A stretch of DNA of 64,000 bases, taken from positions 1 to 64,000 of IMG/VR virus record IMGVR_UViG_3300034093_002316. One strand, written 5' to 3'. The first letter of the stretch is position 1. The number at the start of each line of letters is the position of its first letter. Below the pieces are notes generated by a model. The model was not told the DNA's origin. It saw nothing but the letters and a program-made list of their open reading frames with translations, and did no database searches. This document shows, one piece after another, positions 25,045 through 33,399 of this stretch. Source of the DNA: a virus. Both the position numbers and the translations under genes were made by a program.

Positions 25045-26925
25045 TTAAAAAGCAGTTACTTTACCGCGTATATCTTGATTTGGAAATCTAACTTCAAAAA
25101 TACTAGGGTCTAGAGACGGATAAATTACTCCATTTCTCGTAGCTGTATTTAAATCATAAACATTTCCAGAATAACCGTCACTAGTTTTATATAAATTTTT
25201 AAATTCAACTCCGATTACGGACTGTACTCCAGGAACATTAGCTAATGTAGTTAAAGCATCAGATTTTATAATAGGTTGGTTTATTTGCCAACGATCCACA
25301 TTAAATAATTTTTTAAGTTCATCGATACAACGAAGTTTAACTACATTGCTATTGAAATTCGGTAATACTGAAATTTCAAAATTGATTCCAATATTAATTA
25401 TAAATGCATCTTTAATATTTATTGCATCTGTTAAAATTCTATAATAATCTAAATACGTTTTTAAATTTTCTTTAACCGCATCATTCAATGCAATTAATTG
25501 TTTGTTTTGATCATATCCTAAAATATACATGTTTAATGCTAATGGATTTGGCACTCGAGATTGTACTAATTCTTGTTGAGTAATTTGATCATCAGGTACG
25601 ATATATGCTTTAGCTATGCTTCCGTATTTTGATGGCATCGAATATGCACGTATAATGTAATCTTCTCTTGTTACTAAACGATTTTGTGTTGCAAAATTTG
25701 CCAATGCGTTGTTTTTAATATCAATCAACGTATCCGCAGTTTTCCCGCCGGCTGCTGGATCTGGATTAGTAACGGCTACTGATGTTTTAACAAAATTTAC
25801 TAGTCCTGCATTATTTGCTGAATTAACGTTTTCATTATAATCGATAAAACTAATAGTTTTTAAAGTAGCTGCAGGAACATTATCTTGTATTCCGTTACCA
25901 ACAGTATATGTAACTGTTAATGTTGTATTTGCAGGTGCTTGTCCATATGCTCTTGTATATAAAAAATTTGAAGGATCAATATCAATGTCTACGGATCTTC
26001 TAAAACCAGCTAACCCGTTACCAACATTATCTGGATTAGGAATTATTTCTTCATCATTATTGTCAGATATCCCCGCACCAAATTGCAATTCTAAACGATT
26101 GTCACTTCTTAATCTAGTAACAAAACGTTTTGAAGTTTTTCTCATTTTAAGAAGTGTCGGTGCTGAATCTCGATATCCAACTAAATCTGGATCATTTTCT
26201 AAAAGATTTGGAACGTCTTCGAAAATAGTATCTTGTGCTAAATATGGAACTTGATACCAATTATCTCCATCTGCTTCCGTAACAGAAATAATTTCTATAA
26301 TGTTGGTATCTGGTAACAATATTTTATCATATGCTACGGCAGAACCAAATGTAAACGTAGCAGTTTTTACTTGTCCGGAAACAGCTTTTGCTGATTTTTT
26401 AAGTAAATAGTATGTAGGTTGATTGGTTGCAGTATTAGTTTCATATATAGTAACTTCCGTAGGATTAAATGATGATGAAAATCCAAAATCCACATCTTCT
26501 AACGTTCTAAATACAGCCGCTCCGGTTTGTTGTTTTATTTGCATTCCAGATTTTATAGAAAGTGCATAGTTAAAATCAGGTGCTACAGATGCGCCAGATC
26601 CAATTGCAGGTACTAATTGAAATACATCTAAACTTGTTTGTGCTGCTACGGAATTGTTTGGTTTATATCCTAATGCACGTGCTAAATCAAAAACATTTCC
26701 TCGTTCCGTAGCACGTTCTAATAACGATTCTCGCAAATTAGTATCAGCATAAAATGAAAGCACGTCGCCAACATATGATGCCAATTCTATAAACAACATA
26801 CCAGGCGAAGATTCATTAAAATCTGTGTAAGAGTTTGGAAAATACTGTTTAGTAAATTCAATTAGATTTTTTCGGAATTGTCCGAAATCTTTGCCTAAAT
26901 ATGATACATCTTTTTTTGTTTCCAT
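25045..26925 (-). CDS. 6: Baseplate wedge protein, T4 gp6-like (baseplate J superfamily)
   Basis: 626 residues. The N-terminal region FTKQYFPNSYTDFNESSPGM, then MLFIELASYVGDVLSFYADT and LRESLLERATERGNVFDLAR is the conserved beginning of gp6/baseplate-J proteins. The central core includes LVTREDYIIRAYSMPSKYGS, the strand-helix block common to J domains, and the end carries DALTTLANVPGVQSVIGVEF. gp6 dimers form the ring that holds the T4 baseplate together. Length is close to T4 gp6 (660). The gp25-like gene lies 3 nt upstream, as expected for neighbouring wedge subunits. Confidence 0.9.
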   Translation of the reverse strand: METKKDVSYLGKDFGQFRKNLIEFTKQYFPNSYTDFNESSPGMLFIELASYVGDVLSFYADTNLRESLLERATERGNVFDLARALGYKPNNSVAAQTSLDVFQLVPAIGSGASVAPDFNYALSIKSGMQIKQQTGAAVFRTLEDVDFGFSSSFNPTEVTIYETNTATNQPTYYLLKKSAKAVSGQVKTATFTFGSAVAYDKILLPDTNIIEIISVTEADGDNWYQVPYLAQDTIFEDVPNLLENDPDLVGYRDSAPTLLKMRKTSKRFVTRLRSDNRLELQFGAGISDNNDEEIIPNPDNVGNGLAGFRRSVDIDIDPSNFLYTRAYGQAPANTTLTVTYTVGNGIQDNVPAATLKTISFIDYNENVNSANNAGLVNFVKTSVAVTNPDPAAGGKTADTLIDIKNNALANFATQNRLVTREDYIIRAYSMPSKYGSIAKAYIVPDDQITQQELVQSRVPNPLALNMYILGYDQNKQLIALNDAVKENLKTYLDYYRILTDAINIKDAFIINIGINFEISVLPNFNSNVVKLRCIDELKKLFNVDRWQINQPIIKSDALTTLANVPGVQSVIGVEFKNLYKTSDGYSGNVYDLNTATRNGVIYPSLDPSIFEVRFPNQDIRGKVTAF

Positions 26926-26927
26926 GC

Positions 26928-27368
26928 TTACACTATCGATATTGTATTGTCGTTATTTGCATATACAACTATACTGTCAGTACTAAAATTTTCAATATTA
27001 TATGTTATCGTAATTGAAAGAAGATGCGGAAGTGTTGGATCTTCTTCTGCGGTTACTACATTGATATTTTCTATAGAAATGTATGGCAACCACGTGTTAA
27101 TTGGATCTACTAGTAGTTCCGAAACATCTTCTTTAATTTGTATGGTATTTGGTTCGAACAACAAATTTAACAAGCTAGTACCATATGATGGTTGCATATA
27201 TCGTTCGCCAATTCTAGTAAACAACAATGTTTTTAAATTTTCTTTGGCTTGTTCTCGTACCGAATATATAGGTTTGAAAATAGATTCTGCATTAGTGAAT
27301 TTTACTCCTAATACAATTTCGTTGACAGAATCAACAGCTTGAGCTATATTTTCATAAACAAATGCCAT
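26928..27368 (-). CDS. 25: Baseplate wedge subunit, gp25-like (GPW/gp25 family)
   Basis: 146 residues, the usual length of this family. Diagnostic are ENLKTLLFTRIGERYMQPSY (about 42-61), GTSLLNLLFEPNT (about 62-74) and a C-terminal strand pair (LLSITITYNIENFSTDSIVV). gp25 sits at the interface of wedge and tail-tube start and triggers sheath polymerisation and contraction. The tagged scaffold-like gene ends exactly at its start, and the gp6-like gene begins immediately after it. Confidence 0.9.
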   Translation of the reverse strand: MAFVYENIAQAVDSVNEIVLGVKFTNAESIFKPIYSVREQAKENLKTLLFTRIGERYMQPSYGTSLLNLLFEPNTIQIKEDVSELLVDPINTWLPYISIENINVVTAEEDPTLPHLLSITITYNIENFSTDSIVVYANNDNTISIV

Positions 27369-27880
27369 TAATTAGTTTTCTTTTTATTTATTGCTTTCAT
27401 TAACGCAGAATAATCTCGCGTCATAGCTTGTTGTACGACTGGGTCAACTTCATATACCTTTCCAGTTTCTGGATCTTCCATTACTTTTGGCGCCGATGGG
27501 GTCACGCCCATTGCTTCTTTCATGTTTTGTCGCATTGCTCCGAAATTCATAGCATCTTTCGATGTCATGCGAATTTCATCCATACCTTCTGCCATTAACT
27601 CTTTAAAGCTATTCATGGCCATAGGTCCTTGTTCCGTTAATGGATCTGTTTCATTTAATACTGATGCCCATTTATTTTCCGTAAATTGTACATTAGATTT
27701 TCTTCCAGATTCAGAAACCATTCTTGGAGCAACTCGTACCGTTTCGGTTGTCGAACGTTTTGGTTGTTTCATTTCCGTAATTGTAGATTGTAACCCTTCT
27801 CGAAGAATTTCAGTTAATTCTTCTTTAATAACTTCACGCACTGCTGTTTTTAGTGCTTTTATCAATGTTTTTGAATCCAT
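27368..27880 (-). CDS. Small structural or assembly protein with helical N-terminus
   Basis: 170 residues from the ATG at 27880; an upstream frame extension to 27934 runs into the next gene and past the late promoter, so it is unlikely. The N-terminus is a long amphipathic helix (MDSKTLIKALKTAVREVIKE, then ELTEILREGLQ) reminiscent of the tag family, followed by a disordered, charged middle and a C-terminal helix (AMTRDYSALMKAINKK). No family recognised. It ends at the first base of the gp25-like gene and has its own late-type promoter, so it may help assemble the wedge. Confidence 0.75.
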   Translation of the reverse strand: MDSKTLIKALKTAVREVIKEELTEILREGLQSTITEMKQPKRSTTETVRVAPRMVSESGRKSNVQFTENKWASVLNETDPLTEQGPMAMNSFKELMAEGMDEIRMTSKDAMNFGAMRQNMKEAMGVTPSAPKVMEDPETGKVYEVDPVVQQAMTRDYSALMKAINKKKTN

Positions 27881-27896
27881 ATGTATATTATTTATT

Positions 27897-27904
27897 ATAA
27901 ATAT
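27897..27904 (-). promoter_or_regulatory. Late-type promoter motif ATATTTAT
   Basis: GATATTTATAATAAATAA on the coding strand, 16 nt before the ATG at 27880. Confidence 0.5.
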
Positions 27905-27924
27905 CAAATTGCGTAAAATATGGT

Positions 27925-28746
27925 TTATAACCAACTAGAAGAATCTGTCTTAGGGCCATATACGGTTTGATCCGTAGTATCTATGTAATAATCTCCGATT
28001 TGACCGATATCAGTCGTAGGAATACCCGATCCATATAAAACTCTAGATGGGGCTTCATTTAAATTGGCAACAACATCAATTTGATTAACGATTAAATCTT
28101 GTATAACGTCAAATCTTTGTTGCAAATCTTCATCAGATACATTAACTTTTTTATAAAAATCGCTCGGATATACTTGTTCTAATCTTACCAATGTAATGTT
28201 TTCTGATAAAAGTGTGATATCTGGAGAACTAGTTGCTATTCCATTACCGCAAGTATTTGAAATTACGTAATCTGTTTGTGCTATTACATCTAATGTTTTT
28301 TCTATAAATCCAACTACTATTTCAATGCTACTAGTTAATACATTTATACATGCACTCGATATCGTTATTATATCTAAAAATGTGTTTAAAAATTGTACTA
28401 ATGGTCCATTTGGCACTCCTGGTATCATTGGTATTAAAAGTTGTGCATTAGCTGAGGTAGTTGCAAAATTAATTAAAAATCTGAACGCGCCGCTTATGAT
28501 AGGTACGAATTGAAATATTGATTGAATTTGATTAATAACGGTTTCTAAATTTCGTAACGCATTTTTTAATTGTAAGATATCACCATCATCACAATTAGCA
28601 TTTGGGGATATAGATAACAATGAATTTTGCAAATCCGTTGTTAGTTTGTTTAATTCTTCAGTTTTTTCATTTATTAATGGTTGAACGGAATCTAGTATAC
28701 GTGCCGGTATTTGCGAAATTTGATTGTATGGAAATAATGATGCCAT
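27925..28746 (-). CDS. Baseplate/tail protein with hydrophobic helices
   Basis: 273 residues. The first 60 are helical and polar; residues about 80-160 contain several hydrophobic stretches (FVPIISGAFRFLINFATTSA; FLDIITISSACINVLTSSIE) that could insert into a membrane or pack in a bundle. The C-terminal end (SGIPTTDIGQIGDYYIDTTD) is a short motif common in phage tail and fibre proteins that precede trimerisation or collagen-like parts. It lies between the hub-like gene and the small helical gene. It might be a tail-tip component that meets the host membrane, but that is inference. Confidence 0.7.
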   Translation of the reverse strand: MASLFPYNQISQIPARILDSVQPLINEKTEELNKLTTDLQNSLLSISPNANCDDGDILQLKNALRNLETVINQIQSIFQFVPIISGAFRFLINFATTSANAQLLIPMIPGVPNGPLVQFLNTFLDIITISSACINVLTSSIEIVVGFIEKTLDVIAQTDYVISNTCGNGIATSSPDITLLSENITLVRLEQVYPSDFYKKVNVSDEDLQQRFDVIQDLIVNQIDVVANLNEAPSRVLYGSGIPTTDIGQIGDYYIDTTDQTVYGPKTDSSSWL

Positions 28747-28748
28747 TG

Positions 28749-29780
28749 TTAATACGTATCCTGTTGAATGTTATTATTTTTTAATTTATTTAGTTCCGTT
28801 TGATACTTGCTAAAAAATGTAGCATCTGAAATAATTATTGGAGCTCCGTTACTATCACGCAAAGACGTTGACATTACTTGTAAAAATAGATTAAATAAAT
28901 TTTCTACCGCAGTACTATGTAATCCTGGTTCTTTTTCTTTTTTAACGCCTATAGATATAACGGGCGCATTTAATTCAACAGCTTGTTGAGAATCTAATAC
29001 TACTACATCCGTTTTGGCTTTAAGTGTGATTCGTTCAGCTACTCCAATAAATTGCGATCTAGAGAATGCAGTTTCCCCGTGTTTAGATTGACGTATTGTA
29101 TTATTTAATCTAAAATCTGGTAATGTTTGTGTACTAGTTAAATACAAAGATGCATCATCTTGTTGAATGTTTTCCGTTACAAATTTTCGGTTAGGTTGAT
29201 TTTTACGACCATTCGATAAAATGATAATGGGTTGTGTAGTTAAATGATCTTCCGAAGTTTCTCCGCGCCACGATGCGGGAATGCTATATACACCCCCAGG
29301 TCTAATAGTATTGGAAAATCGTATGCTATTACCCGTACGACCTTCTAATATAAAATCGCCTTCATATGGTTGTAACGGAGAAACAGATTTAAATTGAAAT
29401 GTTTTACCTGGTTTTATTTGCAAAGAAATTTCATTTGCAGTTCTGTCAGATATACCAGGTAATAAATTAGCATTCATTGATGACTGTACATCGACTGCAG
29501 ATAAATAAAACCAAGATTCTCTTCTTTTAGTTGGAGTAGAATCTTGATTAAACGTTCTATAAATTAAAACAAATTCGCCTACTAAAGGAATTCGTTTCAT
29601 GTTCATATTAACAGGCCTGGCTAAAAATGGTTTTTCATTAAAATAGCTATTACATGACCTAACTCGTAATGCAAACAATTTGTTAACATTCCCATCTGAT
29701 TGAGATGGATCTATGTATTGATATGTATAATCATATTCTAATACTTCTGCTACGTCAAACTGAATGTTACGTTGTTCCAT
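28749..29780 (-). CDS. Baseplate hub/spike protein, gp5-like OB-fold
   Basis: 343 residues. The N-terminal half has an OB-type barrel pattern (RIPLVGEFVLIYRTFNQDST) and the hallmark block YEGDFILEGRTGNSIRFSNT seen in gp5-type hub proteins of T4-like phages from marine bacteria. Later, AERITLKAKTDVVVLDSQQA and VELNAPVISIGV look like the first strands of a spike beta-helix. No lysozyme domain is inserted, unlike T4 gp5. It likely forms the central piercing device of the baseplate. The coupled upstream gene overlaps it by 14 nt. Confidence 0.75.
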   Translation of the reverse strand: MEQRNIQFDVAEVLEYDYTYQYIDPSQSDGNVNKLFALRVRSCNSYFNEKPFLARPVNMNMKRIPLVGEFVLIYRTFNQDSTPTKRRESWFYLSAVDVQSSMNANLLPGISDRTANEISLQIKPGKTFQFKSVSPLQPYEGDFILEGRTGNSIRFSNTIRPGGVYSIPASWRGETSEDHLTTQPIIILSNGRKNQPNRKFVTENIQQDDASLYLTSTQTLPDFRLNNTIRQSKHGETAFSRSQFIGVAERITLKAKTDVVVLDSQQAVELNAPVISIGVKKEKEPGLHSTAVENLFNLFLQVMSTSLRDSNGAPIIISDATFFSKYQTELNKLKNNNIQQDTY

Positions 29781-30207
29781 TTACATCCTTTGACAATTTA
29801 GATTTTGCATCGGCAATTTTTTGATGTAAAACGACGTCTTCTTCTTGTATTCTATCTATCTCATCTTCTAATTCACTATTCAATGTAGCTTCGGCAACTT
29901 TAAGTAATTGTTGTTTTTCTTCATCACTTAATAATCCATCCGCTCCGGATATAGTTTGTTTGGTAGAAATGTATCTTTGGACAATAGCTGTTAATTTGAC
30001 TAAATGATCATCATTTTTAACAGCTACATCCAAATATTCTTTGATAAGGGGTACAATGATAGTAGCATCCGATGCATTACGGATAAGTGGTTGTAATTGA
30101 GCAATCAGCTGATTGATTTGTCTATCTTTCTTTTTGGAATTGTGATAAACATCGGACATTAAATCTGCAAAGCTAGTACCTTTGAATAATTCATCATTCT
30201 TGTCCAT
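29767..30207 (-). CDS. Small helical protein of the baseplate operon
   Basis: 146 residues, almost entirely helical and charged, with heptad-like stretches (KKKDRQINQLIAQLQPLIRN; ELEDEIDRIQEEDVVLHQKI). No known family. Because it is coupled by overlap to the hub-like gene and has its own late-type promoter, it may be an assembly chaperone or a short baseplate subunit comparable in position to T4 gp26/gp28-type small proteins. Confidence 0.7.
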   Translation of the reverse strand: MDKNDELFKGTSFADLMSDVYHNSKKKDRQINQLIAQLQPLIRNASDATIIVPLIKEYLDVAVKNDDHLVKLTAIVQRYISTKQTISGADGLLSDEEKQQLLKVAEATLNSELEDEIDRIQEEDVVLHQKIADAKSKLSKDVNGTT

Positions 30208-30225
30208 ATCATAAATCCTTTATAA

Positions 30226-30233
30226 ATAAATAT
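30226..30233 (-). promoter_or_regulatory. Late-type promoter motif ATATTTAT
   Basis: GATATTTATTTATAAAGG on the coding strand, 18 nt before the ATG at 30207; it overlaps the last base of the late sigma gene's stop region. Confidence 0.5.
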
Positions 30234-30940
30234 CAAAAAGGCAGTTTTACGAAGTTTTGTTGTTCATACTCTTTGAAGTTGTCTTCATAAAGTTGTTTTA
30301 GTATTTTAACTACTCGAGTTACCGAATTTGTTTGTGATGCATCTAATCCAGTACGTTCTCTAATTAATATGTATAAACGTTTTTTGTTAAAGTCTTCAAC
30401 GTGTTCTCGATTTTCAAAAATATGAAGAATAGAATCAGCTACGTGTATATCCGTTGGATTGGTAAAAATAAAATTTAAATTGTTGTAACAATAATCAACA
30501 TAACCATCCATGAAATATTCTAAAACTTCGCGCATTTCTTCGTTATGCATTTCCGTAAGAACATTTCGTTGTTCATCAATATCCAATTCTTGCGTAGCTG
30601 CTTTAAGCTTCTTATAAGCTTTTTCATTTTCGCCTATTAAATAATTGTATGACGTTCTTGTGTAATATGAATATGCTTTACCCGCGTCTGGATTAAATTT
30701 AGATAAACGTTCCGTTAAAAATGTAACTAAATCCGTTTGAAGATCTGTAAATGTAGAATCAATGTAAGTAGGTTTAATGGTATTAATCAAATTCTCTGCC
30801 ATTTTCATAAATGCTGGATAAATGAAACGACGGTATATTTTTTCTCGAGTTATTGATTTTTCGGTTTTATTGTATGCCAATATTGCTATTTCCGTAATCT
30901 TAGTAAAATAAACATTACTTTTCTTCTTGCGCTTCGCCAT
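30233..30940 (-). CDS. 55: Late-transcription sigma factor, T4 gp55-like
   Basis: 235 residues from the ATG at 30940 (a TTG one codon upstream is also in frame). The centre is a sigma region-2-like block: FTDLQTDLVTFLTERLSKFN, PDAGKAYSYYTRTSYNYLIG and ENEKAYKKLK, where the aromatic YSYYTRTSYN stretch matches the core-binding and -10 recognition part. The C-terminus (VTRVVKILKQLYEDNFKEYE) may hold the clamp-binding tail used by gp55. It would direct the host polymerase to late promoters, for which the oriented ATATTTAT motif in this window is the obvious candidate. It overlaps the membrane-protein gene upstream by 26 nt. Confidence 0.8.
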   Translation of the reverse strand: MAKRKKKSNVYFTKITEIAILAYNKTEKSITREKIYRRFIYPAFMKMAENLINTIKPTYIDSTFTDLQTDLVTFLTERLSKFNPDAGKAYSYYTRTSYNYLIGENEKAYKKLKAATQELDIDEQRNVLTEMHNEEMREVLEYFMDGYVDYCYNNLNFIFTNPTDIHVADSILHIFENREHVEDFNKKRLYILIRERTGLDASQTNSVTRVVKILKQLYEDNFKEYEQQNFVKLPF

Positions 30941-31232
30941 CAAATTCTTCTTTAAGTTGCGTAATTACTTCATTTAATAATTGAAATGTAGTTCCAGCTT
31001 CGTCATCTTTTTCAAATGCACCCAATCGGTCAATTTTTTGCATAACTTCGTATGATTCCGAAATTTTAGAATACATGTAAAGATTTGTTACTTCTAAATT
31101 TTCTTCATATGTTTGCATTTCTTCGATGTATTCTTGTGCTTCGGCTAATGTACCGGCTAAAAACCACATACGATACGCAAAAAAGATGCTTGTTCCTAGC
31201 AATAAACTGCTAATAATTATTAATGCTATCAT
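30915..31232 (-). CDS. Small membrane-anchored coiled-coil protein
   Basis: 105 residues: N-terminal hydrophobic anchor (MIALIIISSLLLGTSIFFAY) and a cytoplasmic helical part with many Glu residues (LAEAQEYIEEMQTYEENLEV). Placed between the HD-domain gene and the late sigma gene, and overlapping the latter. Small proteins of this shape often lie next to gp55-type genes in Bacteroidota phages; the function is unknown. Confidence 0.7.
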   Translation of the reverse strand: MIALIIISSLLLGTSIFFAYRMWFLAGTLAEAQEYIEEMQTYEENLEVTNLYMYSKISESYEVMQKIDRLGAFEKDDEAGTTFQLLNEVITQLKEEFDGEAQEEK

Positions 31233-31234
31233 GA

Positions 31235-32011
31235 TTAGTCTTGATTAAATGCACTAAAAATATCCGTTAATGTCTTTTCAACATCTGGATTATTTTCAGC
31301 TAAATTCTTAAGTCCATTGCTTTTAGTTACTTTGCTTTTTTCAGTAACTGGTTTTGGAGTTGAATTGTCTCGGTTTCTCCATCGTTCATATTCAATTTGT
31401 GCTGCCATATGATCTGCATGATGCAATAATACCGGTAAATTGGTTTTTAATTTAGCTTGTGCGGATCTAGCAACAAAATACGGTTTATTTGCATCATCAT
31501 ACATTCCATCATGAATCTTAATTGCTTGATATTCGTTCCAAGACATTTTAACATCATACGCTTGTAGCAACCAAATAGAAAGATCCGGTACCATTGTAAA
31601 CGGAATGTTTTCATTGTGACGATACATTTTATTTTGATTCTTACGGTGCCAATCTGAAGTTTCTATTTGATATACTTCATTGCCTTCGCCTGGAAATCCT
31701 ACTTTACCTAAATCATGATGCATTGCCGCAAATATCATTTCTTCTTCAGTATAACCAGACATATCAGAACCCATTGACTTCCAAGTTATGTATAATGCTT
31801 TTGTGCAATCAATAACTCGAAGTATGTGGTCTACATAACCTCCAGCAAATGCATTGTGAAAATGTGCTACGGAAGATGCCGGCATCATTGCAATACGATC
31901 TTCGAAATCATCATACATTTTATTAAGTGCATCTTTACGGGTAGGAAATGTTGCATTAACAATTGCACGATACATTTCCCAATTGGATTTTATCTTTTCT
32001 GCTTCTAACAT
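31235..32011 (-). CDS. HD-domain phosphohydrolase
   Basis: 258 residues. The metal-binding series of the HD superfamily is visible: HFHNAFAGGYVDHILR (about 48-63), AAMHHDLGKVGFPG (about 93-106), KIHDGMYDD (about 168-176) and LLHHADHMA (about 199-207). HHDLGK is the family signature. Such enzymes hydrolyse nucleotides, cyclic dinucleotides or other phosphate esters; the substrate cannot be told from the sequence. The C-terminal 50 residues are a Lys/Ser-rich linker and a helix. Within 4 nt of the small membrane gene downstream, so cotranscribed with the late sigma factor. Confidence 0.9.
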   Translation of the reverse strand: MLEAEKIKSNWEMYRAIVNATFPTRKDALNKMYDDFEDRIAMMPASSVAHFHNAFAGGYVDHILRVIDCTKALYITWKSMGSDMSGYTEEEMIFAAMHHDLGKVGFPGEGNEVYQIETSDWHRKNQNKMYRHNENIPFTMVPDLSIWLLQAYDVKMSWNEYQAIKIHDGMYDDANKPYFVARSAQAKLKTNLPVLLHHADHMAAQIEYERWRNRDNSTPKPVTEKSKVTKSNGLKNLAENNPDVEKTLTDIFSAFNQD

Positions 32012-32033
32012 AGTTTATATAAATAATATAAGA

Positions 32034-32198
32034 TTACTTGCGTAATTCCAAAGTTTCGCCATTAACCAATTTCATTGTGCATTTCCAACACGTAACGGCA
32101 GTTGCATTTTCATCAACTCTAGGAGAAATTTCTTCACAATATTTGCATTGTAATTGTTTAAAACCTTTAACTTTATTTTTTTCTTTGCGATCTTTCAT
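32034..32198 (-). CDS. Zinc-ribbon microprotein
   Basis: 54 residues: a basic head (MKDRKEKNKVKGFKQL), then QCKYCEEISPRVDENATAV and TCWKCTMKLVNGETLELRK. The two CxxC knuckles 14 residues apart form a classic zinc ribbon like those in transcription factors and ribosomal proteins. The gene overlaps the end of the upstream membrane-protein gene by 26 nt and lies just before the HD-domain and late sigma genes, so a role in late transcription is possible. Supported by frame, start and motif; the function is inferred. Confidence 0.75.
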   Translation of the reverse strand: MKDRKEKNKVKGFKQLQCKYCEEISPRVDENATAVTCWKCTMKLVNGETLELRK

Positions 32199-33159
32199 TT
32201 CTTAATTTATTCCAATAAGACAGTATTTCTGGTTGTTTTTGTGGGGTTGGCTCAACCTTAATCTTTTCAGTAACCGTTTCGATTTTTGGTTCTTCTTTTA
32301 CTACAATAGGTTCTACGACATCTATTGATGGAACTGTTTCGAGTATTGATATCGTTTCAATATGTTTGCGTTCTTTTAATTCAAAAGCACGATTTGCTGA
32401 TATTAATAATATTATTGCTAACGGGTCAAACACTGCAATTAATAAAATTATCAACCAATTAACTACCGAATCCATTGAAGATCCGGATAATTCGGCAATA
32501 TATTGCAATGGACCAATTTCTGCAGATACTTCCGAATTAGTTCGTTTATCTAGTATTTCAAAATCAATTTTAGTAATAGAATCGGAAATTGCTGTTTGTT
32601 TTTCTGTCAATGCATCTAATCTAACGTTCGCATTACTTAATTGAGTTTCATACGCTTTTCTGTTAGCATTCGATGTTTTTCTAACTTGATTACCATTTCG
32701 ATCCGTGTATTGAATTACGTTGTTTGATAACGCAGATGTTAATTCCGTGATGTTATTCGTAACGGTTTGTTTTTCAGTTACAATTAATTGCAATTGTTCA
32801 TCGTATCTGGTTTTTTTGGATTCTAAGTTACTTATAACGGTTTCTTGATTTTGAAATTTATAAGCAGTATCTTGATAAGCTGAAACTAAAAATCCATAGA
32901 TACCTAACGAAGTGATACACATTAAAATAAACACCGCAATCATCATGTAAACTTTAATTGAAGTGGTTATTTGTTTCCAGTATCTATGCAAATAAGATGC
33001 TGTAATTAACTTGGAAGCTTCTAAAGAACCTGCAAGAACAATTACAGCTGTTGATTGTGATGAAAACAATTTGCTTAATCCAAATACACTATAATATGCA
33101 GCAGATCCTGCCAATACGAATGATGCTAATAGCACAACATACGGAAATATACGTTTCAT
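32173..33159 (-). CDS. Four-helix membrane protein with central coiled coil
   Basis: 328 residues. Hydrophobic segments at about 5-28, 37-50, 68-92 and 230-252, with a long coiled coil between the third and fourth (NQETVISNLESKKTRYDEQL and onward to about 215) and a Pro/Glu/Lys-rich cytoplasmic tail. The tail (VEPIVVKEEPKIETVTEKIK) looks like a flexible linker ending in a basic patch. The plan is shared by membrane proteins of other Bacteroidota phages, whose role is not established. Possible jobs are lysis timing or superinfection exclusion; no evidence in the sequence chooses between them. Confidence 0.8.
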   Translation of the reverse strand: MKRIFPYVVLLASFVLAGSAAYYSVFGLSKLFSSQSTAVIVLAGSLEASKLITASYLHRYWKQITTSIKVYMMIAVFILMCITSLGIYGFLVSAYQDTAYKFQNQETVISNLESKKTRYDEQLQLIVTEKQTVTNNITELTSALSNNVIQYTDRNGNQVRKTSNANRKAYETQLSNANVRLDALTEKQTAISDSITKIDFEILDKRTNSEVSAEIGPLQYIAELSGSSMDSVVNWLIILLIAVFDPLAIILLISANRAFELKERKHIETISILETVPSIDVVEPIVVKEEPKIETVTEKIKVEPTPQKQPEILSYWNKLRNERSQRKK

Positions 33160-33162
33160 TGT

Positions 33163-33342
33163 TTATTCACGGTCGATGTAATAACGAGCAGATTCCAATT
33201 TTTTAAATGCGGTTGCTAAATTTGATAGAGCCGACGCTTTATCAGTTTTACCTTCATTCATTGCTTTACCAATCATTTGAATGATGTTCATTGCATCTTC
33301 AATGTCATCTGTAATTTTTGCTTTGTACTTGTAATACGCCAT
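33163..33342 (-). CDS. Small helical protein
   Basis: 59 residues beginning MAYYKYKAKITDDIEDAMNI and ending ALSNLATAFKKLESARYYID plus RE. Two predicted helices separated by a Gly/Asn turn. No family recognised. It has its own late-type promoter 48 nt upstream and leads into the membrane-protein gene 3 nt downstream. Good codon use and a clean start and stop argue that it is real. Confidence 0.7.
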   Translation of the reverse strand: MAYYKYKAKITDDIEDAMNIIQMIGKAMNEGKTDKASALSNLATAFKKLESARYYIDRE

Positions 33343-33390
33343 AACAATTTGTGTTTTTAATTTATACTATATTATATATTATTATTTATT

Positions 33391-33398
33391 ATAAATAT
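33391..33398 (-). promoter_or_regulatory. Late-type promoter motif ATATTTAT
   Basis: ATATATTTATAATAAATAAT on the coding strand, 48 nt before the ATG of the 59-residue gene and at the stop of the UV endonuclease gene. Confidence 0.45.
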
Positions 33399-33399
33399 A

